Below, piece by piece: positions 10,815 to 23,862 of a stretch of 64,000 bases of DNA. Positions within the stretch are counted from its first letter, which is position 1, and each line of letters begins with the position of its first letter. The notes under the pieces are model-generated. The model was not told where the DNA came from, did not search any database, and saw nothing but the letters and a program-made list of their open reading frames with translations. A program made the position numbers and the translations under genes. Origin of the DNA: Acholoe squamosa. Taxonomy: Eukaryota > Annelida > Polychaeta > Phyllodocida > Polynoidae. The stretch is from NCBI GenBank assembly GCA_949317995.1, contig OX439045.1:47745900-47809899 (forward strand). The letters are read 5' to 3'.

Positions 10815-12797
10815 TAGTACACATTCAAACACACAGCGAACATTCCTCTACAAATCGCCGTAGAAGGAATGCCTTTGTTCTCTTCATCTATTAGCTTTTT
10901 GATTTTAACACCACTCTGAAATCTCAAATACTTTTAAGCCTGGCACCCATATCCATATCCATTGTCATGGCATCTCCACGATGTATACACAAACTACCAT
11001 GACACTGAGGTATGTTTGCATTTTATTTAAGAGATCTGTCTGGGATATGCCTATAGCTCATATACACTGCAAAAATGGTGTTTAGATTTCAAACGTGTTT
11101 AGGTCTAAACAAGACTCATGTTTAAAACCTAAACATATAGGTCAGTCAGGTATCTTATCACATTAGGAAATAAACACTTTTATTCACCATCTGAGAATAT
11201 AGAAAATCAACAAACCCTGATGATCTAACAGTCTCCATTGGGGCCAATGAATAAAACATTGACATACTCCATGGCATCTATGGATTTTGATGATACCATC
11301 TCTACCAGAGCGAGAGACATATAAGCTGTGTACTAAATCCCTCAGACAATAATTATCATCACAGGGATAAATCCAGTCCTGCTTTCACTGATCAATGCGT
11401 GTAGTCTCTTTTATCACTGTTTATTCATTAGTATTCTTTCTCAGTAATAGTACTGATATGTGATGTGCCGGTTGGAGTATTGCATGACCACCCCTCTGCA
11501 TGTTAGAATCATACAAGAAGCTACCCTAAAAAGTATGGAGCTACCTGACAGTAACATAACCCACTCTAGACTCCCCTGGGATCCTTTAAAGCTGATTTGC
11601 TGCCAGCCTGATAAATAGCTTAGATTATCCTGCAGCGTTGGAATCTTGCCTTCTGTTTTATTTTGCTTTTGACAACATGAGAGAGTACTGCGTTTACAAT
11701 ATACTGATCGAGACATCTCCGTGGACATTATGTAGCTTATATATAGTTTTAAATCACGTGATGAACAATGTAATAATTAATATAGGATTTACAGGAGGAA
11801 TGGGATGCAGAGACTGAGTGGCACTTTCTATTTATTACATAGCTCCCAGTGTCTCAAATCATACATTTAACTACCCTTGTGTTGTGTCAACCAAAATCAA
11901 ATTAATGGCCCTAGAGGCAATGGCAGATGGTCAGACCGTATATACAACGGGGGCAATGCTCTGTGTGGGTCTAACGCGGAAGGGTTTACATCAAAGATCT
12001 GTCAATTAGGTTATGGGCCTTAATAATTACGTAGGCATACACTAGTGCCCCTAGTGGGTCCTCTGGCTCCCAAACAAAAAGGCCCTTGACATGAAAATGT
12101 CAAGGAGTCATACAGTTTTAGGTCAATGAATGTCCTGGAGGTGTACATTGGTGCTTGTTACTGATATATGAAGATACCGTTTGCTTCAGGTGCTTCTGAA
12201 CATTTTCAAACAGCCTTGATTGAAACCCCAAGGGTTCTAAAGGTGTCAGCTGCTGAGGCCCACTAAGTAGGACTTATTACAAGAAGGCACACACACAGTC
12301 TTGTACACATCAGTATTGCATTCTGAAAATCCTATAGCACCATCCTCTTTCCTCTCAATAACACCAAAATCGAATCACTCCTTATTTAATTACAGATAAA
12401 TTCCGCCATGGAGGGGAGGGCCTTAGGGAACTGAGTGGCTCTCTGCCTGATAAACATCTCTCTGAAATGAAAACCAGGCTGGATGGTGTCTGTCACATGG
12501 TACACTATGAGTACTGAAACGTCCTCTGGGGTGAGTCAGGCCTACTCCAGGGGGCTTGAGTGCAGTGGGTGTTACCCCTGTTTATTACATGACTTCTGTG
12601 ATTCTGGGTGCATTTTCTTTATATTCCCATTCTGATACCTGTCGTTATTGCAGGTCCTAGGAATGCTGATATCCTGGATATCGGCACTCCTAGGAGTGCT
12701 GATATCCAGGATATTAGTGCTCCTTACATGTGCTAACATGTCATATACATGTCCTAACATGTCATATGTTACATGTTAAAACCTACGAAATTTTCAT
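10815..12797. other. No gene; part of duplication copy A
   Basis: No supported exons. Near 11067 CACTGCAAAAATGGTGTTTA resembles one terminus of the MITE at 42712-43004, suggesting a solo or degraded copy. Near 12640-12730 there are small palindromes of the GCTGATATCC/GGATATCAGC type. Confidence 0.4.
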
Positions 12798-12870
12798 TGC
12801 CAGGGTAGGGGTCGAACCTGCAGTCTTCTGATCCCAAATCCAACTCCCTATGCATTGTGCCACAGGGACT
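12798..12870 (-). repeat. tRNA-derived SINE-like sequence or tRNA pseudogene
   Basis: Read on the minus strand, it contains an A-box-like TGGCACAATGCATAGG and a B-box-like GGTTCGACCCC at tRNA spacing, ending CCCTGGCA. The tRNA-like region is about 73 nt. The anticodon stem and acceptor arm pair poorly, so a working tRNA is unlikely. Confidence 0.5.
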
Positions 12871-13668
12871 AACGAGAAACGCTTGGTCAGAACCAGGTCT
12901 GTTACGATATCCTACGATACACTGAATGAGGTGCCCGTTAGCCCATTCATTACTCTCTCAATATATAGTGGTTAGGAATACTGGGGTAATCTCCCATAGG
13001 ATTGGGGTACATTTGAAGTGATTTAATAAAAACAGTGTCAGTATTCCATACCAGAAAGCCATAGAGTTAATACCAGGTTCATATAGCATACTAGCCTAGC
13101 ATTCCCTAGACCATACACACAAGGGTCCATCATGCATGTTATAGCTTGTTATGCCATTTTCGCCAAAGCATTCTCTTAAGAGCATAAAGTAAAGAATAGA
13201 ATGAGATAAGAGCAGTCTTATACATAGAGTAGTGTACATAGAAATCGTCGCCTTAGGGTAAGGGTAACAAGGTTGTAGCTGCATTTTTCAAGTTTTGCAG
13301 CAGGAGAGGCATAAGAGGTGTTTCAATTACCATATAGTAGAGCAGCAAGTCCTTCAAAAGAGCCATATTTTAGGAGTTTAATTCGTAAGATTACTGATAG
13401 CTATAAGTCATTTTTTTTATGTTGTCCAATGTCTCTGGGTATGGAAAAGTGATGTTTGACCAGTGAAAGCTCGTGCAGTCACTGAGAAATCTGCAATTCT
13501 ATACAACCATCTCTTGAAATTTTAGCCTCATTTTTAAGAGCTAAAATACATATTGATCACCCTGATCTGGCACTAATATTAATCTTACAACAATTCCAAA
13601 GGTACCTACCCCCCCTAAATTGGCCAAACGATCGCATTGGACCCAATCATTTGTTGCTAGGACAAGCG

Positions 13669-13681
13669 GTTACCTAGCAAC
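13669..13681. promoter_or_regulatory. X-box-like palindrome in left arm
   Basis: GTTACCTAGCAAC, an RFX-like imperfect palindrome. The right arm has the counterpart GTTGCTAGGTAAC at 18032-18044, and further GCTAGC/CTAGCAAC variants lie beside both. Confidence 0.4.
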
Positions 13682-14192
13682 AGCTGATTTTAGCTAGCAA
13701 CGGACCCTTTCCGAGACAAAGAAAGACTTACAGAATGGAGATCATGGATACTGTTTCTCATTTTGCTATTCAGAAGCTCCATGCAATTGTAAAAAAGGCA
13801 ATATTGTACCAAAATACAGTGTGCTGATCAGAAAATATAGAAAAAAGACCTATAGCAAGTATGATGAAAACATGCGACTTCAGCATTATCCTCTATTGGC
13901 AAAATATTCTTTATGGGACAATTGTACTGTGTCTTATATCCTGAAAATGATGAAATGAGAATACATCTGAGGTTTAAATCTACTTGTGGGGCAGTGATTC
14001 CTTAGCAACAAATTTACATGGCAACTTATACAGAGGAGCTTTTTCATAGACAAATATGTATTATTGTGAAGAGAGTTAACCATAATTGGACTCAATTTAT
14101 TCAGAACTGAGTAGATCTTGTTAGAAATATCCCTGGAGTAATAGGAAATGTGTCAGATAGTTGTTCAATACTCAAAGAGTTGGCACTTGCTT

Positions 14193-14254
14193 AAACCTTG
14201 CTAGCTTTTGTTTAGCAAGTGGTGAAACCTTGCTAGCTTTTGTTTAGCAAGTGG
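14193..14254 (+). repeat. 32-bp tandem duplication
   Basis: Two adjacent copies of a unit beginning AAACCTTGCTAGCTTTTGTT and ending AGCAAGTGG. Confidence 0.85.
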
Positions 14255-14399
14255 CTCACCAACTGACAACTGTTCTACTCAGATATGAAAACATGATTAT
14301 GGAACCCATCGATTTATAAAAAAAAATAAAATCTGAAGTTGTGCTGCCAAAGCTTTATTGCTAGACCTGTTTACATCTTAGCAATTAAATATTTGCTAA

Positions 14400-14701
14400 G
14401 GGGCCATTCAAATACTACATAACACAGTAGGGGAGGTGGGTCATGAAGTTTGTTACACTTTGTTACAGAGGGAGGGGGTCTGCCCAAGTGTTACATGATA
14501 AAAATGAGGAATACATCACATGGCTAAATTTGACAATTTACAAGCATTTTAATGTGATTTTAGAGATCTTCCTATAATTCTTGTTAAATTGAGAAGGATC
14601 AAATAAATTTAGGAATATTGATTGAAGCCCCAAATTGTTACAAGGGGAGGAAGGGGGTCAAAAAGTGGCCAAAATTGTGTTACCTAATATTTGAATGGCC
14701 C
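14400..14701. mobile_element. 302-bp MITE, TTAA-type
   Basis: Inverted termini GGGGCCATTCAAATACTACA and the inverse of GGGCCATTCAAATATTAGGT. The right flank is TTAA (14702-14705) and the left flank CTAA (14396-14399), consistent with a TTAA target as in piggyBac or Kolobok elements. It is nested in the 13335-18373 element. No ORF. Confidence 0.68.
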
Positions 14702-15537
14702 TTAAGCAGCATTACTCCAAATTATGTTATTTATAATATTATATAGATTTTGATCAGAATTAAATATAATGTGTGATGATTATTCTGTCACAAACCTTCT
14801 CTAGAAGTTCTACTAAGGACACTCTAGCTTAATCTAACAGCATCAGATAACTGTGATTGCATGGATCTTGCAATTGCTATCATCATTCTGTCAATGGTGA
14901 ATTAGCTACTTTATTAGATCACTTCTGTAGGCAGAAGTGGACCTTTCTGGAAGTCTCAGCTATAAGGCCACAAGTACCAGCCATATGATCCAACAAACAA
15001 AAAGTGCCTAGCAAACTAACCAAAAGACCCTACCTGTGACCATTCTCCTTGCTGGAAGGTCATGTTACAAGACATTAGCTAGGACTTTATTTTAGGCCAT
15101 AGATATGTTCTTAACTCTTTCCAGTCAGCTCTATCATTGTTAAAAGTCCCTAAAATACACCAGATTGAGGTCCCGGGCAAATATATATTGATACATGGTG
15201 TAAGGGTGACCTCCGGAATAGAACCAAGGTTTGTGAAATGTATACAAAAATGACTGATTTGGATAATCATTGACGGGGTCCAGAATAATGTTATTAGATA
15301 TTTTAAATGCTCTCCTCATAGTGCATTAATGTACTAGTCATATTTGACCTGGTAGTGCATTAATGCACTAGCCGGCTGAAAAGAGTTAAAAAGACATAGA
15401 CCATCTGTCTTTCACCAGTGATCATCATCTACATGATGGAAACATCCATATAACAATTAACATTCTGTCCAGATATGTTCAAAGTGAAGTGATGGAACTA
15501 CTATAGCTTCATATTTCAGGGCATTGCCACATGTACA

Positions 15538-15609
15538 TGTGGATCAACACGGTAAAAGGTACGGCCGCGCACCCCCTCACAGACGTACGTTTTACCGTGT
15601 TGATCCACA
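15538..15609. repeat. Perfect 20-bp hairpin arms around a 32-nt loop
   Basis: TGTGGATCAACACGGTAAAA at 15538-15557 is exactly inverted at 15590-15609. The loop is GC-rich (GGCCGCGCACC) in an AT-rich setting. This could be a tiny MITE or a structured RNA. Confidence 0.7.
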
Positions 15610-18373
15610 CATAAATTCATTTTTACACTCCACCTTCTCAGTTGGTACTGAGATACTTGGAAGGGTTGGCATGATACATTGACGCAGCATTTGCAAAAGG
15701 ACTGACCAGCATTTCATTGGAGAAGAATGACATATGAAGGCATTGAATGACCATAAGGAGCTAATTTCATCACCCTCTACACACACTCAAAGTCACAGAC
15801 CAATACTGTAAGCATTGGCCTAAGGTAATTGACTTGAGGCTAAGGCTACGAGGCACAGGGGCATCCTACATTGTATATGACAATACAAGGGTTGGATTCA
15901 TGTAGAAGCCATGCCATTTACACATGATTCTATGGTAGTATTAGGTACATAAGTAGTCCCTTGGAAGCAAGGTATTTACCAAGCCTCAGATTACCCAAGA
16001 TATTCTTTGTATGCTTTAGAATGAGAGAGTTCAAAATGGTGATTATGTGTTATGTATGATGGCATGTAACATCACATAGGGGCAATATTTAATTTTAGCC
16101 TTACCATTTTGGTGGGAGAGCTTTGATCATTATCAGTAGGTAATTTGAATCAGTCTGTATATTTGATATGACTTTGTATAGACAGGTATATGCCTTGTGG
16201 TTGTTTGGATCTATGGTTAATATAGCTCTTGATAGCAACTTGACTTAACATGTTGATGTTGGTAGCATTCCTTGACTTCTACTTGACAGGAATGGAATGA
16301 TACCACTGATAGTGGGTAATCAAGCACATAGGCTTTATGTCACACTTTTTATAACAGCAATTACTAAGGTATGGCAGGTTACCAAATGACACCCAATGAA
16401 CTATTAAGATATCATCTGTGTTCTGAGACTCACATGAGATGTACATAAATCACAGACTGACCTGTCACCTCAACCCGATACATAAACTGATTTCAATGAT
16501 ACTTTGCTAATGTTATCCTGAGCCAAAGTAGTGACAGTTGATTTTGTATTTAAGTTTGTAGAACCTGTATGAAGCCCCTGTATGAGGTGTGGCTTTATAG
16601 GTCATTTCAGGCTCTGGCTGCAGCTCAAAGTATATTACTCAAAGTACCATACTATAGAATAGTAGTAATCTGAATATTTGTATGCCACTAGGTATGGTTT
16701 ATATTATTTTCCAAAATAGAAAAAGGAAATGAGTTGCTGGGTGATTTCTTTTTTTTTTCTTCTATGGGGATATTTTATGAGAGGACCATATATTTCAAGC
16801 AAATATAGCTTACTAATATTTGAATCTCATCTCATTGGATCTACAAATACACATGTACATGAACTTGGCTATCACATGGTCCTTGGAATGTGGTTGGTTT
16901 ACAAACAATACACTCATGATGTCTCTTGCCCAGCAATAGGCATCTTTAGTAAAAAAAAACAACCTGTGATCACTAGAATACCTGGCGGATATCTTTTCAT
17001 ATCTGGAGCATCTGTGTGTCAGTTGGTAGGCTACTTGCTATGCAAAAGCTAGTACTTTCCAAAAAATAACCAACTGCACAATTGTTAAATAAAATTACTT
17101 TCTATTTTGGGGGGTATTTTGAGGTATAATTGTTTTCAAATACATTGAGTCCATGGATGCTTAATTCTCATCAAATCCAAATGTCTTTTTATGAATATAC
17201 TTCTAAATTTTCTTAGGTTTGAAAAAGTGTTTATTTGAACTTCTCACAAAATTACAATGTGGATAATCGAAGTCCAGCTTGCAGTGAAAATCTCAATATT
17301 ACAATTAGTTCCAATTTTAACTATATAAACCATCACATCATCTGTTACTTGATATTCATTACATCAAACAATAGAATTTTATATATGCACATGAGACGCA
17401 CAAGGACAATGAGGTATGTGAGTAGGCAATTATGACATATGATAGAAACAAGGGCATTGACATACACACATAGAAGACAGCCCAAGAAAGAGAAAATATG
17501 ATATAACAATTTAACACCATCAACCCCTGTTCCCAATAAATTATTCATTAAAGGCCTTGAAGCTTAAGCTCAAGAGAACTTATAATCGAAGAGCAATATA
17601 TTCATTCATCCGGTAACTTGTAGCTAGTTCATATGGACGTGCAATATGCATTATGCATTACGCATTATGTCAATATAGGTTGCTAAGTAAATTTGTTGTT
17701 GCTAGGCAATCAGCTACTCTAGGAGTAAAATGAGAGCCTCAGATGTTTTTTTGTGGATATAAGACACACTACAATTATCCAGTAAATAATACTTTTCCAA
17801 TAGAAGATAATGCTGAAGTTGCATGTTTTCATTATACTTGCTATATCATTTTTTTTCTACATTCCCTGATTAGCACACTGTGTTTTGGTACAATATTGCA
17901 TTTTCTACAATGGCATGGACCTTCTCAATACCTAAATGAGAAGCAGTAGCCATGATCTTCATTCTGTAAGTCATTCCTAGGAAAGGTCTTTATTTGTCTC
18001 GGAAAGGGTCCATTGCTAGCTAAAATCATCTGTTGCTAGGTAACCGTCTGTCCTAGCAACAAATGGTTAGCTGCAATGTGATCGTTGGGTCCAATTTAGG
18101 GGGGGTAGGTACCATTGGAATAGTTGTAAGATGAATATTAGTGCCAGAACAGGTAGACCAATGTGTATTTTAGCTCTCAAAAAACGAGGCTAAAATTTCA
18201 AAAGATGGTTGTAAAGAATTGCAGATTTCTCAATGACTGCACGAGCTTTCATTGGTCAAACATCACTTTTCCATACCCAGAGACATTGGACAACATTAAA
18301 AAACAACTTATAGCTATCAGTAATCTTACGAATTAAATGACCCAAGAGGGCCCCCTGTGCTGCTCCTCTAATA

Positions 18374-20930
18374 GCACCAAGCCAGTTGCAATAACCATAT
18401 TGCACTTGAGTCTGTAGGCAGTAATACATGTATATCATTGGTAATCCTCTAATCTATGCATAGATAGAGCTTCTGTATTACCATAGTATGTAGATTTATA
18501 GGGACAGCATATGTTAAAACTGAAGAAAACATCAATTTTGCCAAAATATCAGTTACAACCTTGTTGCACTGAGGCTACACAAATGGTATTTGTAGTAACT
18601 GCCTCTGTTGTCTTTCCATATTGAAGCCTACCTTACTTGACACAGAAAAAATGACATTGGTAGCTCACGCCCTTTCTCTCTACAACACTCAAACTTTGCC
18701 TCCAAACCTACATGAGGTATACAAGGTAAGAAATATTAAACTATTTATAGCCAATCCTGATAATGACCAGCAATGCTATCTTATAAAATAATCTGTGACA
18801 TTCATTGGACAAACGGTAGTAATGGTTACCTTTCTCTTACTCTTCGTGATTCTTCATTAATTTTGTCTGATATTGTAATTATATTCATTTGTGTCCCTAC
18901 AACTTAAGAAGAAGTACTGGTGTTTCATTACCTTAATTTCACTGAAAACATGTAGGGCTACATGTGGAGTGGGTAAGTCTATTTGCAATTGACCTCTTAC
19001 ATTCTAGAAGTCCCCTCTAACCCAGTGAGCTAAAAAACTTAAGATTTGCCAAGGAATGGAATCTTGTATGAGGCCCTTTGCATGGCTTTATAAATCCTTC
19101 CTCACAAAGCTTCCAGAAATCCCTTTTAAGACTGGAGTGGTTGAGCTAGTGTTCCTCAGATTATCATGACAATGTCATGTAGAACACTAAAGACCCTTCT
19201 CTAACAGGTTATATACCCAAAGACAATTTATAAATGGCGCTTTTCCTCTTAGCTATCCTACAGATCACATTCCGACACTATAGCTAGGTACCGCACATCG
19301 ACACTATAGGGAGGTACCCAATGTTACAATGGCCAGGCACCCTCCACCTTCCTCCAGTGAGTAATGCACAGTTCCTGTCACTGACTTAAACTCAATACCC
19401 GTGGTCAGGGCACAGTCAGGAAGGCAAGGTACAGAGGAGGCATCCTGTGATCAGGATTATCTATAATAGGGTTAGGCTGCTGAGGGCAGGGCTTAACCTG
19501 ATCACAGAGAAAGCTTAAGGAATGTGGCTGCAAAAGGTCAGGTAGATTAGGCCACAGTGACAGTGAGAGGCTGCAACTGCAAGTGGGTATAGTGGTATGG
19601 TTGGCTCAAAGAGGGTATCAGTTCATTGAATAGGATGGATCAATATGGCAGTATCAGGATATACTACTTCTTCTTTTTGACTTTGAGAAAAATCATGTTC
19701 TCCGTCCTCAGCAAGCATGTAATTTCAATCTGATTGGATCAAATAAGCCAAGGACTTCATTTTTTCACATCCATAAGTATGTATGTTTAAGAAAGTTGTC
19801 TTTACTGCAATGAAACAAATACCTTAAAGCAATGTGGGGACTAGCTTTAAACTGAACTCATATGATACTGGTGCCATCTCATTCTCACCTCTTCTCCCTT
19901 TGATAGTAATGAAAACTCAATGACAATTACAGTGGTAGGAACAGGAGACCTGTCTAATAGCCCTTTACGATTATGTTTTGATGTAGACACGGTGTGTTGA
20001 TTAGATGTAGTGGTTCTGCCTGTGGCCCATTCCAGATCAGCACTTTAAAAGGAGAATGTCTATAGTTACACTATGGTAGTAGCTAAAGAAAAAGTGCATG
20101 ATAACATTAGGAAACTAAGGAGTAGTGAATGGCTTGATCTGTAAACAAAACAACCACCATGAGTGTTGAGATCATTTTCATGTTCTTGTTGTAAAAGGGT
20201 GCGTCCAGTCACTATTTCCTAATACCTGTTGAGAAACAGGTAAACAAGCTGTTGAGTGGTTGCAGCTACAAACATGCCTCATGTTACTTGGTACATGTAA
20301 TCAACAGTGGACCATAGTCATGCCGGTGCATAATATTGTGTATAGAGCACAACTTATATCTTGTATATATACAGTACATAATTATTAAAATTGACACTCT
20401 TAATTTACTTGCTCAAGCCCACACACAGTCCGCAAATATGAGCTTCAGATTCCATCACATTTCTGACTGAGTGATGTCTTAGGCTCATGTGACTCTGTGC
20501 CTAAATGGACGTGCTATATTCAGGTGGTACTGAGGGCTGTAGATGGCAGCCATCAGAACTAACAGTCAACTGATGGAGCATCTGACAGAGTTAGAACACC
20601 ACAGGCTCACAGTCACATTATATACATCAAGGATGAAGGGGTACAATTCAAATAGTATACAAAGCTACAAAAGGCATGTAGAAGCTGCACTTATATCTAG
20701 GTGATCCCGGCTCCTCCATAGAGACATGCAGCCATCTTTAATGATATACAATATTTCTGCATTTCTACTTTGAGCATTCCCCCATATGATGACGATATAA
20801 AAGGCATGGCTTCTTTGACCAGAAATAAGGTAATCTCTCCTGATATTTGACACAGTGTCTTACTATGCTTCCCCTGATTATTCACTGACTTGCTTTAAAG
20901 TCTGTTGTCTCAAACGTCCAGCTCTGACTA
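18374..20930. other. No gene; remainder of duplication copy A
   Basis: No supported exon. It contains the block at 19440-19650 shared with 38660-38860. Confidence 0.4.
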
Positions 20931-21543
20931 CCGTAATCTCCCGCGTAGAAGGCGCGTCTTATACGCGAATCAGATCGTTCATGGGTCTTATACGCGGGAG
21001 GTAAATTGCCTTGAGTTTGGGGTGCGCCTTATACGCGGGTTTTTCCAACATCTCATTTGGGAAAATGCGCCGATGACAGCTTGAACTCATAGCGCCAGCA
21101 CCGCGGCAGACCGGGAGGTGTCGACGCGCTCGCCGGGGATAAGGCCCACCATGCGCCGATGACAGCTTGAACTCATATAGCCAGCAATTCGGCAGCCCGG
21201 TCGCTGTAGATTTGCTCGCCGTTTTTTTAACGCCGACCGTGTGCCGATGACAGTTTGAACTCATATAGCCAGCACCGCGGCAGACCGGGAGGTGTCGACG
21301 GGCGCTCGGCGGGTTTGACGCCGACCGTGTGCCGATGACAGCTTGAACTCATATAGGGGGGTGGGGAGGGGGGGCGCCTTCTACGCGAAACAGCCCCCCT
21401 GTGAGTTGGGGGGGCGCCTTATATGCGGGTTTTTCCAGAAATCGATCCAGAAGAGGTACGTGCGCCTTCTACGTGAAAAGGCCTTCTCTGAGTTGGGGGG
21501 GTGCCTTCTACGCGAGCTGCGCCTTCTACGCGGGAGATTACGG
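20931..21543. mobile_element. 613-bp GC-rich MITE with internal tandem repeats
   Basis: Inverted ends CCGTAATCTCCCGCGTAGAA and the inverse ending ...GATTACGG, flanked by TA at 20929-20930 and 21544-21545. Inside are repeated GCGCCTTATACGCGGG motifs and three or more copies of a ~70-bp unit containing GCCGATGACAGCTTGAACTC. ORFs at 20959-21264 and 21343-21549 read these repeats. A shorter relative lies at 56778-57068. Confidence 0.75.
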
Positions 21544-21803
21544 TACTAGACAAGCGCAATATGCCTGAGAAGGGGCGCAGTAGCTAAAGGGAGACACTAT
21601 CTACGTAGGACCAAATGGATTTCCAATGAAACTGACATATTCTCCCCGGCGGCTGATATCAGTGCTCCTATTCTTAATTAGATTGGTGAAAAAGTTGGTT
21701 TCAATGATTATATTCGAAATAACCTACCATGATGGAATGCAGAGCCAGACAGCATTAGCAGAATTATAGACATGATAGCAAGCTGGAGGATAGAATGTCT
21801 TGA

Positions 21804-22137
21804 CAGAGGCGTAGGAAGCAAATTTTCATTGGGGGGGGGGCCCAACCTCGACTACCTTGAATTGTCGGCTCAAGCTCAATAGCGTCTATAGATACCTATA
21901 TAAAATTTGTATAGAAATGTAATTTTTGATCTGATTTGAGGTCAAGGCCCCCATTTCCCCTATCCCATTATTATATCAATCTAATTTGAGATGCAAAGTT
22001 TAGCTTATTGTTCAAATCATTATGAATTCTTGGCAAATATTTTTTTTTTTGGGGGGGCCCAGACATACTCAGGCCCCATCTCCTTTATTATTGGGGGGGC
22101 CCAGGCCCCCCTAGACCCCCCTTTTCCTACACCCCTG
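21804..22137. mobile_element. 334-bp MITE, CAGRGGYGTAGGAA family (copy 1)
   Basis: Left end CAGAGGCGTAGGAAGCAAAT, right end inverse of CAGGGGTGTAGGAAAAGGGG. Runs of G and C lie near both ends. Its closest relative is 40603-40950. No clean target duplication is seen. Confidence 0.65.
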
Positions 22138-23388
22138 CAGTTGACAATATCTTATTGTGATATCAGTGCTTATCATGTTGTCCTGGTGCACGCTTAATCT
22201 GTGAATGCTTAAACTTAGCAGGTCTTATCTACCGCAAATTCTTGCATATATGAGGCACATCTTAAATGCGCGGGTGACCCTAGTACGTGAAAATACACAT
22301 TATTTAGTTATTGACATACAAATGAAATTCACTTTTTGGTGCATGGTTTATTCAGATTAGTCTTAAGTTAACATTAAATTTCATTCTAATACACCGTTGA
22401 AACGAGAACTAGCGATAATTTGGGGTTTAATGCTTTGTATCGATTTCAACACCCAGTGTCCAAGGTGGTTATTTCAGAGCAGTGCTTACTTCGGAGTGGG
22501 AGCTATTTAAGAGTGCAGAATGACATTTCTCAACATGCTATGACCTGAAATATCCAAGTCAAATAAGAAATACTCTGTATGACTAAGTTACAGTATAATC
22601 TTACAGATCAATCCTATAGTGTTTCCAGTTGTACCTTTTCCCAACCCCACTATGCAATAGGGCCCACTTGGTGCGAGTACTTCGTATGACTAGAGGTGTT
22701 CTGAGTTGTAGATGCTGTGTCTAGTCGCAGTATGTTGAGAAATGCCCCCAGGAGCATGTTGCTCCTATGGTAAAAAGAGCTGTCAGTAGGTACCCTCTTT
22801 TCAAAAGAAGTCACGCTCTGCTTCACCATTCAACTTGCACTCATCACATTAGTCTGAAAAGTCACCTGCCTGTTAAAAACAGAGAGAGCTGCACTATCAG
22901 GTACCTACTCATGTCACACACTCTATAGTATATTATACTGACTGACTTCTCCCAACTAGGTACCTACTCAAATCCCCTTTTTTAGCATCATACTTGAATG
23001 ACCACATGTGAGCAACAAAACGGACAAGTTATAGCTACATGAAAAGAAAGGACTGGAAACGAGGACATATTTAGGCCTCCAGGGCTTATAGAGAGCAACA
23101 CAGAGAATTTCACGCCTATCAGTAGGTATTGTTCATTTTAGCAGAACCTGTTTGTAGTAGTGCTATATATCTATAGTATTCAGAGCCCTGCCTTGCATGA
23201 CAGACCCTGTGCATGTTAGAGGCATACAATAACCCAGCCTAAGACTCTAGAACCACCTAGCAGAAACATAACCCATCCTAGACCCCCCGGGATACTTTAA
23301 AGCTGATTAGCTGTCAGTCTGATAAATAGCTTCGATTGTTCCCCATCCTTGGTTTGCTTTCAGTTTTCTCCTAACTAAATCAGATAAT
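22138..23388. other. No gene; boundary of duplication copy B
   Basis: No supported exon. Similarity to copy A begins near 23100. Confidence 0.4.
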
Positions 23389-23720
23389 TGTAGGGGCTCA
23401 TAGAGCGTGATATAGTGTGAGCGTCTTCCTCGAGAGGGCGGTTCGAGCGGTGCATCCATCACCGTAGCCACTAGAGGTCATAACGACCGCTGGTTGCTGC
23501 GGGGTGGTGGCAGCACTGTTTGCGCTGCTCCAGCTCCTACCTGGGGCCAGGGAAGCTGTTAGTCTGGCTCTGCCCATGATCGGAGTCAGACCACCTTTCT
23601 CTGAGCTAGTTATTTTACTTAGCGATCAACCTTGAGGTGGATGTGAACCTTTACAGAAATAAATACAAGCCTGTTGCACTAACCCGAGATACCTTGTCTG
23701 GTTTTACTTCGGACCATACA
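23389..23720 (+). mobile_element. Candidate solo LTR
   Basis: A GC-richer block beginning TGTAGGGGCTC and ending CGGACCATACA, with a polyadenylation-like AATAAA at about 23660 toward its 3' side. TGT...ACA ends, the promoter-like first half and the poly(A) signal fit a solo LTR. No second copy is in the window and a target duplication is not clear (ATAAT occurs just outside each side only if the 3' end is moved). Confidence 0.33.
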
Positions 23721-23862
23721 AGTTAATAATTTGAACCATTACATAATTTCAGTATAGAAATGTTTCTTTGTTTAACGTGCATTCGGAAACATGAACTATC
23801 TTCTAAATTATTACCAGGCTGAAACTGACTGGTTCATAGATGATACAGTATTTCATTGATAG

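Larger units (their letters stand above)
13335..18373. mobile_element. 5-kb element with long (~0.7 kb) inverted repeats
   Basis: The left arm (about 13335-14050) and right arm (about 17660-18373) are inverted copies. Shared blocks include TAATTCGTAAGATTACTGAT, CACTTTTCCATACCCAGAGA and GATCGTTGGGTCCAATTTAG with their complements. The outer ends are TAGTAGAG..., similar to those of the 59034-61909 element, which suggests one family. The middle (14050-17660) has no recognisable transposase, so the element is non-autonomous or decayed. Copy A of the duplication is interrupted here. Two independent inverted insertions are an alternative. Confidence 0.62.
11200..20600 (+). repeat. Segmental duplication copy A (split by the 13335-18373 element)
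   Basis: Blocks here recur in the same order in 23100-40560. Examples: 11480-11640 with 23195-23350 (shared TTTAAAGCTGATT and CTGATAAATAGCTT), 12310-12340 with 36885-36915, 19440-19530 with 38660-38745 (shared GATCAGGATTATCTATAATA and CACAGAGAAAGCTTAAGGAA), and 20400-20550 with 40395-40520 (shared GAGTGATGTCTTAG and CCTAAATGGACGTGC). After subtracting the retrotransposon and the 5-kb element, the spacings agree roughly. The divergence is substantial, so the duplication is old. No gene recognised in it. Confidence 0.62.

Noticed and set aside
12798-12870. Functional tRNA gene
   Set aside because: A and B boxes are present but the acceptor and anticodon stems do not pair well.
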